Source: CAWCCP01 sp963701245
Lineage (GTDB): Bacteria > Patescibacteriota > Saccharimonadia > Saccharimonadales > UBA4665
DNA: 64,000 nucleotides
Assembly (NCBI GenBank): GCA_963701245.1
Contig: OY969576.1
Coordinates: 1,364,001-1,428,000 of the forward strand
Reading direction: 5' to 3'
The position numbers were made by a program, and so were the translations under genes. The notes beneath the pieces were generated by a model that had not been told where the DNA came from, ran no database searches, and saw only the letters and a program-made list of their open reading frames with translations. Below, one piece after another: positions 18,769 through 26,915 of the stretch (its first letter is position 1; the number at the start of each line of letters is the position of its first letter).

Positions 18769-19671
18769 TCAAGCTACCTTTTTACGCAACACCCTGTCTC
18801 TTTCCTTTCGTAGCGGTTTAGCCGCCAGGAGGCTGGCAGCGTAAGCTGCCGGACTCATGTTACCGAGCGCACTGTGTCGACGCTTGTGGTTGTAGTAATG
18901 AATCGTCAGGGCAATCGCTTCGTGCAGCTGCTCTGTTGTTTTGAGTTGGTTGAGTGGTGGTAGCTCATCCTTGAGCGTGCCGAAGAACCGTTCCATGAAG
19001 CCATTCTGCCAGGGGCTGGCTTTGGTGCTAGCACTGAGCGTTATTTCTAACCGGGCACACAATTCCTGGTGCTTGTAGCTCAGGTATTCGCTACCTTGGT
19101 CGCTGTGGAGGATGGCAGGCACAGGGTGCCTGCTGAGGGCATCTAGCATGGCCGTGTACGTCAGATTGCTGGTGTGCCGCAGACCGAGTGTCCAGCCCAG
19201 CACCCGTCTGGTCTTGAGATCCAACACGACTGCCAGGTAGTGGTACTGTCGGTCAACAAACAAGTAGGTAAAGTCTTGCACCCAAGCCTGTGCATTGACC
19301 ATGCCGTGATAAGACAAGCCAGCTTGCGGCCGGGTTTCGTCACGGAACACGGCGTACTGCTTGAGGGCATTGGCCGGTGCCGGTATCTCTGGGCGGCTAC
19401 GTTTGCCGTACTTCTTGCTTCGCCTGGCAATGGTAATGCCGGCCAGCGAGCGAATACGCCGGGCTTTGGCTTGGCTCCAACCGAGCTCTGCGCTCAAGCG
19501 ACGGACACCGTAGCGAGGGTGCTCCTCGTGCACCTGCCGCAGCTCATGAACTGCTCGGGCGTCCCGCGCAGTCCGGACGGTTGGTGTTCGGTACAACCGA
19601 CTGCGAGCAATACCCAAGGTCTGTGCGCCTTGTTTCCGCCATCCCGGGTCGACTACTTCCAGGACGGCTAG
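18769..19671 (-). CDS. IS3 transposase, OrfB region (integrase core)
   Basis: DDE integrase domain: HSDQGSEYLS holds the second Asp, SPWQNGFMERFFGTLKDELP the Glu, and VQDFTYLFVD the first Asp. The frame is -1 relative to orfA and open from about 19677 down to 18769, so it is most likely made as an OrfAB fusion by -1 slippage at TCAAAAG (19673-19679). An internal start at 19617 would give a separate 282-residue OrfB. The ORF is intact. Confidence 0.88.
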   Translation of the reverse strand, partial: LAVLEVVDPGWRKQGAQTLGIARSRLYRTPTVRTARDARAVHELRQVHEEHPRYGVRRLSAELGWSQAKARRIRSLAGITIARRSKKYGKRSRPEIPAPANALKQYAVFRDETRPQAGLSYHGMVNAQAWVQDFTYLFVDRQYHYLAVVLDLKTRRVLGWTLGLRHTSNLTYTAMLDALSRHPVPAILHSDQGSEYLSYKHQELCARLEITLSASTKASPWQNGFMERFFGTLKDELPPLNQLKTTEQLHEAIALTIHYYNHKRRHSALGNMSPAAYAASLLAAKPLRKERDRVLRKKVA

Positions 19672-19925
19672 TCTTTTGACCGGTTGAGTTCTGCCGTGGC
19701 TCTACCGAGCATCTTATACAGCTGCTCGTTCTCCTTACGGAGCCGGTTATTTTCGAGGATGAGATTACGATCTTTGTCGACAATGCCACTCCGGAGCCAA
19801 CGGTAGATGGCCTGGGTACTGACGCCAGTAGCTTGTGAAACGGTACTCACGGCTACGCCGTGATTCCGTATTTTGTCGAGTATCTCACTCTTGAGTTTCG
19901 GGTCAATGGGTATGCCGGTGGCCAT
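19668..19925 (-). CDS. IS3 transposase OrfA
   Basis: An 85-residue helix-turn-helix protein (IPIDPKLKSEIL then VSTVSQATGVSTQAIYRWLR) followed by a leucine-zipper-like tail, as in IS3 OrfA. It ends in TAG at 19668 just after the AAAAG slip site shared with orfB. Confidence 0.9.
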   Translation of the reverse strand: MATGIPIDPKLKSEILDKIRNHGVAVSTVSQATGVSTQAIYRWLRSGIVDKDRNLILENNRLRKENEQLYKMLGRATAELNRSKD

Positions 19926-20344
19926 GTTGCAATGCTCCTTATTTGATTACATTGTACTGCCTTTTGAAAGAGACAGTGTGTGTATTTTAATGGGAGCGTG
20001 ACAAAATTTTGATTCGCCCATACGTGCTGAACTTGAGAGAATTCGGTCAATTGCCCATAAGCTCTTACCCGAATATGAAGAAACAATTTCCTATGGCATG
20101 CCGACAATAAAATATAAAGGTATAGCTATACTTGGTTTCGATGCGCGCAAAAAACACATTGGTATCTATCCATTCAGTGGACAGATAATTTCGAAAATCG
20201 AAGAGCTGAAAGGTTACGCGACAACGAAAGGCGCGATACAGGAAAAACTCGACAACCCCCTACCCAACAAGCTTATTGAAAAGATAATTCGGGAGCGATT
20301 GAAACAAGCAGATATATAGTGTCGTAACAAAGAATGGAGTACCT

Positions 20345-20764
20345 ATGTTAAAAACAATGCCCTTTTTACTCTTTAATGGCAACTGCGCCGAAGCTATGAC
20401 TTTTTATCACGAATGCCTCGGAGGAGAATTGACGCTCACCAAACTGGGTGACTCGCCATTGAAAAACGTATTACCACCAGAAAAACATGATCGTATTATT
20501 AACGCTCATCTAGAAAGTGGTCAAATTGAAATATCTGCAACGGACTGGATGGCCGATCCGGAGTACATGCCTCAGTATGGTGACATATTTGCCATATTTG
20601 TTCTGGGAGAAAGTTATGAAGAACTGAAAGAAGTTTTTGACAAGCTTTCTGTCGGTGCTAAAAAAGATAAGTTTCAAGCGCTCCACCAACTGCCTATTGG
20701 CACGTACGGACAGTTTTTTGATAAGTACGGGTACCAATGGATTTTCAAAGGTGATAAAACGTGA
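20345..20764 (+). CDS. PhnB-like VOC-superfamily protein
   Basis: Protein of 139 residues of the PhnB/3-demethylubiquinone methyltransferase-like group of the vicinal-oxygen-chelate superfamily: PFLLFNGNCAEAMTFYHECLGG at the start and GTYGQFFDKYGYQWIF at the end are characteristic. GGAGT lies six bases before the ATG. Metal ligands typical of active glyoxalases are not obvious, and the biochemical role is unknown. It sits between two damaged DUF1801 genes and overlaps the second by four bases, as such genes often do. Confidence 0.8.
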   Translation: MLKTMPFLLFNGNCAEAMTFYHECLGGELTLTKLGDSPLKNVLPPEKHDRIINAHLESGQIEISATDWMADPEYMPQYGDIFAIFVLGESYEELKEVFDKLSVGAKKDKFQALHQLPIGTYGQFFDKYGYQWIFKGDKT

Positions 20765-21152
20765 ATCAACCCGTCCATACCGACGAACGCGTTGATCATT
20801 TCATTCACACACTACCAGCATGTCAAAGAGAAGCATGTCAAAGAATCCGCAATCCAATTCACGAAACTGAACCAAAAATTGAGGAAACCATTAAACGCAG
20901 CACTCGTCCTTATTTTGTGCTGCAAGGAAACGTGTATGTACTTTTCAGGCAACCTAAGATCATATAAATATTTTTATTTATGATCCTCTTGCCCCGGACC
21001 CAGAAAAAATTATTAATCAAGGTGAGCAAAATCACAACGCTAGGGCAATTCAAATCTATGAAAACCAGCGCCTAAGCAAGGGTACTTTTAAAAACCTAAT
21101 CAAGGTGGTAGCAAATAATAATCGAGTTGGTGGTTGGCGAAAATTAAAATAG
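20761..21152 (+). pseudogene. DUF1801-family gene with frameshift(s)
   Basis: The first frame, from GTG 20761, reads DERVDHFIHTLPACQREACQ and ends in TAA after NVYVLFRQPKII. The rest of the family is found in another frame: DHINIFIYDPLAPDPEKII onward to TAG at 21152. The short segment between reads best (FSGNLR) in the third frame, so two small indels near 20940-20965 are needed. This is decay or sequence error; a functional gene would be about 130 residues. Confidence 0.75.
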
Positions 21153-21192
21153 GTCGCTCAAGTTGACTCAAGTTGACCATAATATTGCATAA

Positions 21193-21219
21193 TAGAGTAA
21201 TCATTATATAATTACTCTA
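21193..21219 (+). promoter_or_regulatory. Inverted repeat over the -10 box and start codon
   Basis: TAGAGTAAT (21193-21201) and ATTACTCTA (21211-21219) form a perfect 9-bp inverted repeat with a 9-base centre. The TATAAT -10 box (21207-21212) lies within it and the A of the ATG is its last base. A -35 candidate TTGCAT starts near 21185. It could be a repressor operator or an mRNA hairpin. Confidence 0.5.
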
Positions 21220-22082
21220 TGCAACTTGAGCTCAGCACTCAATTACTATCACCCGATCAAATTGCAGAAATACCTTCTGCCGCTAGTCGCCCTTTATATG
21301 AATTGGCAGATACTGTCATTGACGACGGCAGTGGGCAAAATTTCTATGCCACTAAAGCTCCTTGGCCGGTGAATATTGATGAATTTGCTCGGGCATATGT
21401 TGAGTCTGCTTTAAGAACAGAAACGGTTGATTACCAACAGGCAAGTAATCGGGTAGCAATTGTGGTTGGTGAGGGTGCTTTTAATACTTCGGTCTTATAT
21501 ACGCCTGAGGATACAGTACTGCTCATCGATATTTCGCGTGGTGCTTGTAGGTATATGCAATCGTACTCGATTGCCCTCCAAGAAGAACCGTCTTCTGCAT
21601 TATGGAAACGCCGCATGCAAACAGTTTGGGATACGACGACGTACAGGATACCAGAATCAATAGATGAAGCCTTCGCCAATCAAATTCGACAATGGAATGA
21701 CTCGGGTTACCACCATTCTTTTTCTGACGAAGCTACCTATTACAGAGCTCATAAAGCAGCCCAAACAAAGGCATTAATTCCAATTCAGATGGATATCACT
21801 AATATCGATCATATAAATACATTGGCGACGCGTCTGAACAAGCTTGATGCAAAAATCACCTTTGCCAATTTCACAAACCTCATTGACATTGCTTTTCGTT
21901 GTAGAGCAGATAATTTTGCGGAGGCAGTTTCCGCTCTACCCTTCTCAGAATTTGCGCCTATTCTGGCGAGTTATGTACAAATACCGACACCAATTGAAGC
22001 GAATAGTGGTGCAAATACTAGATCAGTCAGCGGACCATTTTTTGGTTTGTCAAACTTGGTAAGAACCTACGTAAATGGATAG
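21219..22082 (+). CDS. Hypothetical protein, possible SAM-methyltransferase-like fold
   Basis: Soluble protein of 287 residues. VAIVVGEGAF resembles the glycine-rich motif I of class I methyltransferases, VLLIDISRGA places an Asp at the end of strand 2, and ITFANFTNLIDI is similar to motif IV, but I cannot place it in a named family. The ATG is six bases from a TATAAT box and inside a perfect inverted repeat, suggesting a leaderless and regulated message. No partner genes are evident. Confidence 0.5.
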   Translation: MQLELSTQLLSPDQIAEIPSAASRPLYELADTVIDDGSGQNFYATKAPWPVNIDEFARAYVESALRTETVDYQQASNRVAIVVGEGAFNTSVLYTPEDTVLLIDISRGACRYMQSYSIALQEEPSSALWKRRMQTVWDTTTYRIPESIDEAFANQIRQWNDSGYHHSFSDEATYYRAHKAAQTKALIPIQMDITNIDHINTLATRLNKLDAKITFANFTNLIDIAFRCRADNFAEAVSALPFSEFAPILASYVQIPTPIEANSGANTRSVSGPFFGLSNLVRTYVNG

Positions 22083-22113
22083 TGCCACTCGATAACTACT
22101 TTATGATGGATAA

Positions 22114-23157
22114 CTATCCATAGCCGAGCTCTGCCAATTCTGGGGTAGTTCTCTTTCTCCACACTAAGATAGTGATCAGCCACGTCATGATAAACATAAA
22201 AACTATACCTAGCCCAATGACTCCAAAATTCAGTTGATTGAGTGAATGCCAAGGACCACGACTAAGACCCAACTTTTCAGACACTACCTGTAAAAGTTCA
22301 ATCGAGCCAACCGCCAGAGCAACGAATACTGACAGGCTAGTGATAACTAGGTTGTAATAGATTTTTCGAACCGGATTGGCAAAAGCCCAATGATAAGCAC
22401 GACTCATAAAGACTGCATCCACCGTATCCATCAGCGACATACCGGCAGCAAAAATTATTGGCAGCGAGATGATCGCAAGTGCCGGGACATGTTTTGTCGA
22501 CGCACTCACGGCAATCGCCAAAATAGCAACTTCAGTAGCCGTATCAAACCCTAGTCCAAACAAAAAACCTATCGGAAACATTTTCCAGGAGCTAGAAACA
22601 AATCTATTTATCTTGTTGTGAAATAAACGGTTTAAAAATCCTCGCTTACTGAGATGCTGTTCAAGTTGCTGATCATCATACGTACCTGTTTTCATCGAAC
22701 GAAATACTCGCACCATGTTTACTAGCACCAACAAGTTTAAGATACCGACTAGCCATAAAAATACACCTGAGATGCTTGTACCGATATAACTTCCATACTG
22801 TTGAAGCATTGGGATATGAGAATGCACCTCTATAGCCGCAAACGCAAGGGCGACCGTTAAAGCGACTACAACACTGGAGTGCCCGAGTGAAAAGAAAAAA
22901 CCAACACCTAAGGGTCGCTTGTTTTTTTGGAGAAGACATCTAGTCGTATTGTCTATGGCAGCAATATGATCAGCATCAAAGGCATGCCTAAGCCCAAGAC
23001 TGTATGCCAAAAATCCCGCCCCTGTTAAGATTTTATTTGTCTTGAGGTAATAAAAAAACAGCCCGAAACCAATGACATGTAGCAGCGTTATTATGCCAAA
23101 AAAGGTAGCCAAACGAAGCCATTCCGACAAACTAAAAACAGCCCTTTGCCGCTTCAT
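22114..23157 (-). CDS. NiCoT-family nickel/cobalt transporter
   Basis: Integral membrane permease of 347 residues with about eight helices. The signature RHAFDADHIAAIDN (HX4DH) in helix 2 and the downstream LGFDTATEVAI and GMSLMDTVDAVFM motifs identify the HoxN/NixA group, which imports Ni2+ or Co2+. ATG 23157 is preceded by AGGAGG with good spacing, so the six-residue N-terminal extension is rejected. No nickel enzyme is encoded nearby. The IS481 copy 2 sits upstream and does not damage it. Confidence 0.9.
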   Translation of the reverse strand: MKRQRAVFSLSEWLRLATFFGIITLLHVIGFGLFFYYLKTNKILTGAGFLAYSLGLRHAFDADHIAAIDNTTRCLLQKNKRPLGVGFFFSLGHSSVVVALTVALAFAAIEVHSHIPMLQQYGSYIGTSISGVFLWLVGILNLLVLVNMVRVFRSMKTGTYDDQQLEQHLSKRGFLNRLFHNKINRFVSSSWKMFPIGFLFGLGFDTATEVAILAIAVSASTKHVPALAIISLPIIFAAGMSLMDTVDAVFMSRAYHWAFANPVRKIYYNLVITSLSVFVALAVGSIELLQVVSEKLGLSRGPWHSLNQLNFGVIGLGIVFMFIMTWLITILVWRKRTTPELAELGYG

Positions 23158-23291
23158 ATGTTCCCTCCTCTTCACTTACATTTTATCTGACTACACGTAA
23201 ACTTAAGAACCAGTACTAAATTTCGTCTTTCTTTTACTTGTATTTTCTGCCCAGAAATTCAGGTGAAAGTCAATTTTCTCAGTGGTAATAG

Positions 23292-24340
23292 TATCTTCCC
23301 ACCATACATCTTGCACACTTTCACTAAACTAGAAAGGAGTGAAAGTGAGATACAGGAGAATGACAGAGAAACAACTCTTAGTCTACGGGGCTAGGATTAG
23401 ATTAGGGTGGTTTCGGAAAGCTGAAGAATTAGGGAGCGTGACTGCAGCTTGTGAGTTCTACGGTATACCTAGAAGAACGTATTACTACTGGTACGCCCGG
23501 TATATTGAGAGCAGTAAACAGTTAACAAGTTTGTATGACTTGCCCAGAACACCAAAGTCACATACTGCTGATGTTGACGAAGATACCGTCAGTCTCATCG
23601 TGCAGCTCCGTTTAGGGCTTGGCTATGGCGAGGATGCACTTACGCATATATTGCAAAGAGATTACGGCGTAAACATCTCACATCATGGCGTCGGTAATGT
23701 CCTGAAGCGTGCTGGACTCCTAACGCCGAGAAAGCGACACGCTCGTCAACATCGCCGACTTAACGATTATCCCTACCAACCAGGAGAAGTCGGCCAAATG
23801 GACGTCAAACACTGGAAGCGGGCAGCCTACCAGTACGACCTCATTGACTGTGCCACCAGGATTAAGTACAAACGACTGTACCCGGGACATGATCCGACCT
23901 ATACTGTCGACTTTCTAGAGCACGCCACTCGTTTCTTTGCCCCGGCTTTCGCGTTTCAGTGCATACAAACTGACAATGGTTTGGAGTTTGTCTATGATCA
24001 CTTGCCGCAAACCAAACCAGAGACGCGAACTGTCGTACAACGTTGGCTTGATGTCCATGGTATTCGTCATGGTCGGATACCGGCTTACTCGCCGTATTTG
24101 AATGGCAGGATTGAACGCTCACATGGCGTTGACAAAGACCGCTACAAACGATTGACAACATATAGCTATGACAAATCCGAGCTACAAGCATTTCTGGTCG
24201 ACGACTGCCTGGACTACAACTTCTACCGGCCGCACAGTATGTTGGGCATGATGACTCCCGTCGAATACTTACAAAGTATACCGGGGTACGAACATGCTAA
24301 TCTAGATACAAGTGTGCTTGTTGTTTAGTGGGTGGACCCT
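23292..24340 (+). mobile_element. IS481-like element, copy 2 (intact)
   Basis: A 1049-bp element flanked by a near-perfect 12-bp duplication, CAGTGGTAATAG (23280-23291) and CAGTGGTGATGG (24341-24352), two mismatches. Its sequence matches copy 1 (8563-10798) wherever I compared them, which points to a recent move. The right end forms the T of the stop codon of the neighbouring DUF4396 gene. Confidence 0.9.
23339..24328 (+). CDS. IS481-family transposase
   Basis: Intact transposase of 329 residues. An N-terminal helix-turn-helix (about residues 20-55, GSVTAACEFYGIPRRTYYYW) is followed by an RNase H-like DDE domain: Asp in MDVKHWKRA, Asp in IQTDNGLEF and Glu in LNGRIERSHG. AAAGGAG lies just before the GTG start region; the second GTG (23345) has the better spacing. 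It presumably can mobilise both copies. Confidence 0.9.
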   Translation: MKVRYRRMTEKQLLVYGARIRLGWFRKAEELGSVTAACEFYGIPRRTYYYWYARYIESSKQLTSLYDLPRTPKSHTADVDEDTVSLIVQLRLGLGYGEDALTHILQRDYGVNISHHGVGNVLKRAGLLTPRKRHARQHRRLNDYPYQPGEVGQMDVKHWKRAAYQYDLIDCATRIKYKRLYPGHDPTYTVDFLEHATRFFAPAFAFQCIQTDNGLEFVYDHLPQTKPETRTVVQRWLDVHGIRHGRIPAYSPYLNGRIERSHGVDKDRYKRLTTYSYDKSELQAFLVDDCLDYNFYRPHSMLGMMTPVEYLQSIPGYEHANLDTSVLVV

Positions 24341-24774
24341 CAGTGGTGATGGCCGACACTCGGATTACGACTAATCATGTATCGGTTGACTGGCACGGTA
24401 ATGAGAAAAGCGATACTCAATGATAACGCCAAACCCCACCAAAAACGAAAAGAAGTAGCCGTCACGACGAGTGCGTTGGGTATGATAAATTCAATCGTAT
24501 TGTCAACGACTTCCATCGTGGCGATCGATACGGTATCGGTAGCAGCTGTAATTTTAATCGCTTCGGTCGTTGATTTGGCATGACGGCGAACTCCTCTATA
24601 GGTGAGTGTGTAGCCAAAAATAAAAGCCAATGCTACCGCCAGTGGAAGCCTGTCGATTCGATGCCAACCAAAAAATGAAGCGATGAGCATCCCGACAATT
24701 TCTCCAAGACCACAGCCAATTAAGCAGTGCGTAGTATGCTCAATAGCAAGTCTAGTTTTTTCATCAAAAGACAT
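24340..24774 (-). CDS. DUF4396-family membrane protein
   Basis: Membrane protein of 144 residues with four helices, containing LIGCGLGEIVGM near the N-terminus and the C-terminal PVNRYMISR and Gly-His-rich tail of the DUF4396 family, which has a putative metal role. I start at ATG 24774 because TATAGT ends six bases before it. The last base of the stop codon belongs to IS481 copy 2, so the insertion happened exactly at the gene end; the native C-terminus may have been slightly longer. Confidence 0.75.
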   Translation of the reverse strand: MSFDEKTRLAIEHTTHCLIGCGLGEIVGMLIASFFGWHRIDRLPLAVALAFIFGYTLTYRGVRRHAKSTTEAIKITAATDTVSIATMEVVDNTIEFIIPNALVVTATSFRFWWGLALSLSIAFLITVPVNRYMISRNPSVGHHH

Positions 24775-24828
24775 GAACCCACTATACAATGAGACACCTA
24801 ATTACTTCTTAAAATTGTGAGCCATGAC

Positions 24829-25224
24829 TTACTTGTGAGCGGTGACTACTAGGAGGCTAAAACCATAAGTAACTAGCGCTGCTGCAAAAAAGAGAGCCAT
24901 AAGCAGCACTGCCAAACTATTTCCATTACTTGCGGCAATCGAACCAGCAGCAAACGCACCAACAATGCAGCTAAAACCGACGATTGGTTTCGGGCCCAGT
25001 AAATGTGCGCTCCGAGATGTAATGATATGGGCAAACGAACCGATAAGTAGGCCGATCCCCACCACTATATGGACCACTAAGACAATGACTTGCAGGGTCG
25101 AATGTTTGTCGGGGGTGTAGTTAATCACTGTCGTTAAAAGTGTACCGAGCACAAATTCAACCAGCAACATCACGAGTAGCCATTTTATAGCTCGTGCAAC
25201 GACTGGGTATGCTTGGCTAGTCAT
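24829..25224 (-). CDS. Four-helix membrane protein, hypothetical
   Basis: Protein of 131 residues with four predicted helices. Histidines in VVHIVVGIG and GSFAHIITS face the membrane, recalling small cytochrome-b561-like or COX15-like proteins, though no family is certain. It overlaps the preceding SHOCT-domain gene by eight bases and has GGAG before its ATG, so the two form an operon. Confidence 0.55.
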   Translation of the reverse strand: MTSQAYPVVARAIKWLLVMLLVEFVLGTLLTTVINYTPDKHSTLQVIVLVVHIVVGIGLLIGSFAHIITSRSAHLLGPKPIVGFSCIVGAFAAGSIAASNGNSLAVLLMALFFAAALVTYGFSLLVVTAHK

Positions 25225-25459
25225 GTTTCACTCCTATCTCTTTTTTAATAGTCTCGTATTCGTCTTTTGTTATTTCGCCTGACGCATAACGATGCTTGGC
25301 AATGTCGATAGGATCTGCCGAATATCTATTCCATCGACCTTGACCATATCGCCCATACCAAGGTCGTCGCCAGATGCCAAAGCATAGAAAAAGGACTACT
25401 ATCCAAAATATCGGAAAGAGTATCCAGTTATGCAATCCTATGCCATAACAATAGTTCAT
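25217..25459 (-). CDS. SHOCT-domain small membrane protein
   Basis: Protein of 80 residues: one N-terminal helix (LFPIFWIVVLFLCFGIW), an Arg/Tyr/Gly-rich linker, and a C-terminal SHOCT motif (AKHRYASGEITKDEYETIKKEI). AAAGGAGG precedes the ATG with ideal spacing. SHOCT proteins are often linked to oligomerisation at the membrane. First gene of a two-gene operon with the four-helix protein. Confidence 0.8.
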   Translation of the reverse strand: MNYCYGIGLHNWILFPIFWIVVLFLCFGIWRRPWYGRYGQGRWNRYSADPIDIAKHRYASGEITKDEYETIKKEIGVKHD

Positions 25460-25679
25460 ATTAGTACCTCCTTTAAAATTACCTTTTTACGGTTCTGCAA
25501 TACAAAAAGACCTTGTGCACAGAACCACACCGACAAATATTTATTTGCGGCATGGAATCTACACGCAAGGCCTACTGCCTTACTTTGAGTATCCGATTAC
25601 GGGCTCTTCGATAGTATAAAACTACCTAGATAGACTCCCTAACATCTATTTTCTCACTTAAGCGCAAATCAATGCAATA

Positions 25680-26072
25680 CTACATGCCTGAAGGCTGCAG
25701 TAAACTGACTCGATTTCCCTCTGTATCGATAAAATATACATACATGCCAATACCAGGAATTTCGATAGGCTCATCTAAGACGGTTCCGCCTGCATCAGTG
25801 AGAGCTGTCATGGCTGCTTTGATGTCTTTTACCGCAATTACAACAGATGGGTGCTGCGATGAATCAGCTTTTTTCGGAAAAAAACCACCGTTTATAGCTC
25901 CGGGAGTGACGGGTCGATTATTTTCAGTCTCCGTCGTCTCGGCAGTCACATAATCACCCATATCTTCACCGGTTGCGTTCATTCGCCACCCAAAAGCCTT
26001 GTTATAAAAATCGGCCACTCGCTTGCCATCTTCATATGGCATCTCAAAATGCACTACTGGATTATCGTTCAT
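25680..26072 (-). CDS. VOC-family (glyoxalase/bleomycin-resistance-like) protein
   Basis: Protein of 130 residues with two beta-alpha-beta-beta-beta repeats: HFEMPYEDGKRVADFYNKAFGW at the start and GIGMYVYFIDTEGNRVSLLQP at the end. His8 and the Glu/Asp of the C-terminal repeat could bind metal. GGGAGGT lies upstream of the ATG. The nearest described relatives are uncharacterised; three other VOC proteins occur in the window. Confidence 0.85.
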   Translation of the reverse strand: MNDNPVVHFEMPYEDGKRVADFYNKAFGWRMNATGEDMGDYVTAETTETENNRPVTPGAINGGFFPKKADSSQHPSVVIAVKDIKAAMTALTDAGGTVLDEPIEIPGIGMYVYFIDTEGNRVSLLQPSGM

Positions 26073-26158
26073 CGCACTACCTCCCTGAATTAATACTTCT
26101 AACTATACATTGATTTCCCGGAGTGTCCCCATTAAAACCTTTTGCTATACTTTTTAAT

Positions 26159-26742
26159 ATGTCTTTTCAGGCCTATCTCGATACGATTAAAGAAAAAACC
26201 GGCATGACACCAGACGATTTTTTAAAGATCGCCAAACAAAAAGGTTACTTGGAGCCTGGAGTGAAAACAGCGCAGATTATTGAGTGGCTTAAAAATGACT
26301 ACGGATTGGGCAGAGGACATGCCATGGCACTCACGGTAATTTTTAATAGTGCCTCCAAACCACACTATAGCCATGACGAACTCATCGATCGTCACTTTGC
26401 AGGACCAAAAAATAAATGGCGATCGTCGTATAATCAGCTTTTTACGTATGTCACTGGATTAGATACTACTGTCTCAGCCAAGCCAGTTAATTCATATATC
26501 AATTTCGTGAAGGACAGTAAAAAGTTTGCAATCATCCAGGTGACCGTTGATCATCTTAGTAGGTGACCGTTGATCATCTTAGTATTGGAATTAAACGAAA
26601 AACCGCCCCCTATAATGACCGCTTTAAACCCGCCGGCACTTGGAACAGCATGGTGACACACCGCATCGATATAACTGATCCGTCCTCAATAGATAACGAA
26701 GTACTCGATTGGTTAAAGTACGCCGTCGAAGCCATCAAATAA
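26159..26742 (+). pseudogene. DUF4287/DUF5655 protein broken by a 23-bp tandem duplication
   Basis: The N-terminal half (FQAYLDTIKEKTGMTPDDF) matches DUF4287, and the second half (HYSHDELIDRHFAG onward) DUF5655. A perfect 23-bp tandem repeat at 26539-26584 shifts the frame, giving a premature stop at 26566. Skipping one copy restores the family ending down to TAA 26742 (about 186 residues). TGCTATACT ends seven bases before the ATG, a leaderless pattern. It may be a fresh mutation or a switchable state. Confidence 0.8.
26539..26584 (+). repeat. 23-bp perfect tandem duplication
   Basis: Two adjacent identical 23-base units (26539-26561 and 26562-26584), beginning GGTGACCGTTGATC. The length is not a multiple of three, so the duplication disrupts the surrounding gene. 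A collapse to one copy would repair it. Confidence 0.95.
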
Positions 26743-26915
26743 GGCAAATTTTGACATCACGCCGGCTCCAGTAATTCCATGCGTCTTGGTGGTCAAATGG
26801 TCAAGATATCCCCAGGTTAGGCAATAGCGTAAGAATTATCACAAGCAAATCGAATGCACAAGTTGTAAAATCTATGTTGTTTTATAAAAGCAATTCGATT
26901 TTAGGGAGGTTCAGT

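Larger units (their letters stand above)
18767..20003 (-). mobile_element. IS3-family insertion sequence
   Basis: A 1237-bp element with imperfect terminal inverted repeats TGTCAAGCTACC and TGTCACGCTCCC, flanked by a 3-bp duplication AAA (18764-18766 and 20004-20006). It carries overlapping orfA and orfB frames in the minus direction. The host gene reading frame is restored exactly when it is removed, which confirms the ends. Confidence 0.92.
18738..20319 (+). pseudogene. DUF1801-family gene split by an IS3 element
   Basis: The gene starts at ATG 18738 (MSVIDEYIEN), is interrupted after ten codons by the IS3 at 18767-20003, and resumes at 20007. Removing the element and one AAA duplication restores an open frame with the DUF1801 hallmark EETISYGMPTIKYKG. 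The family has a YdhG-like fold with no settled function. The 3' part remains open from 20007 and could be expressed only by internal initiation, for example at ATG 20098. A second damaged DUF1801 gene lies at 20761. Confidence 0.88.
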
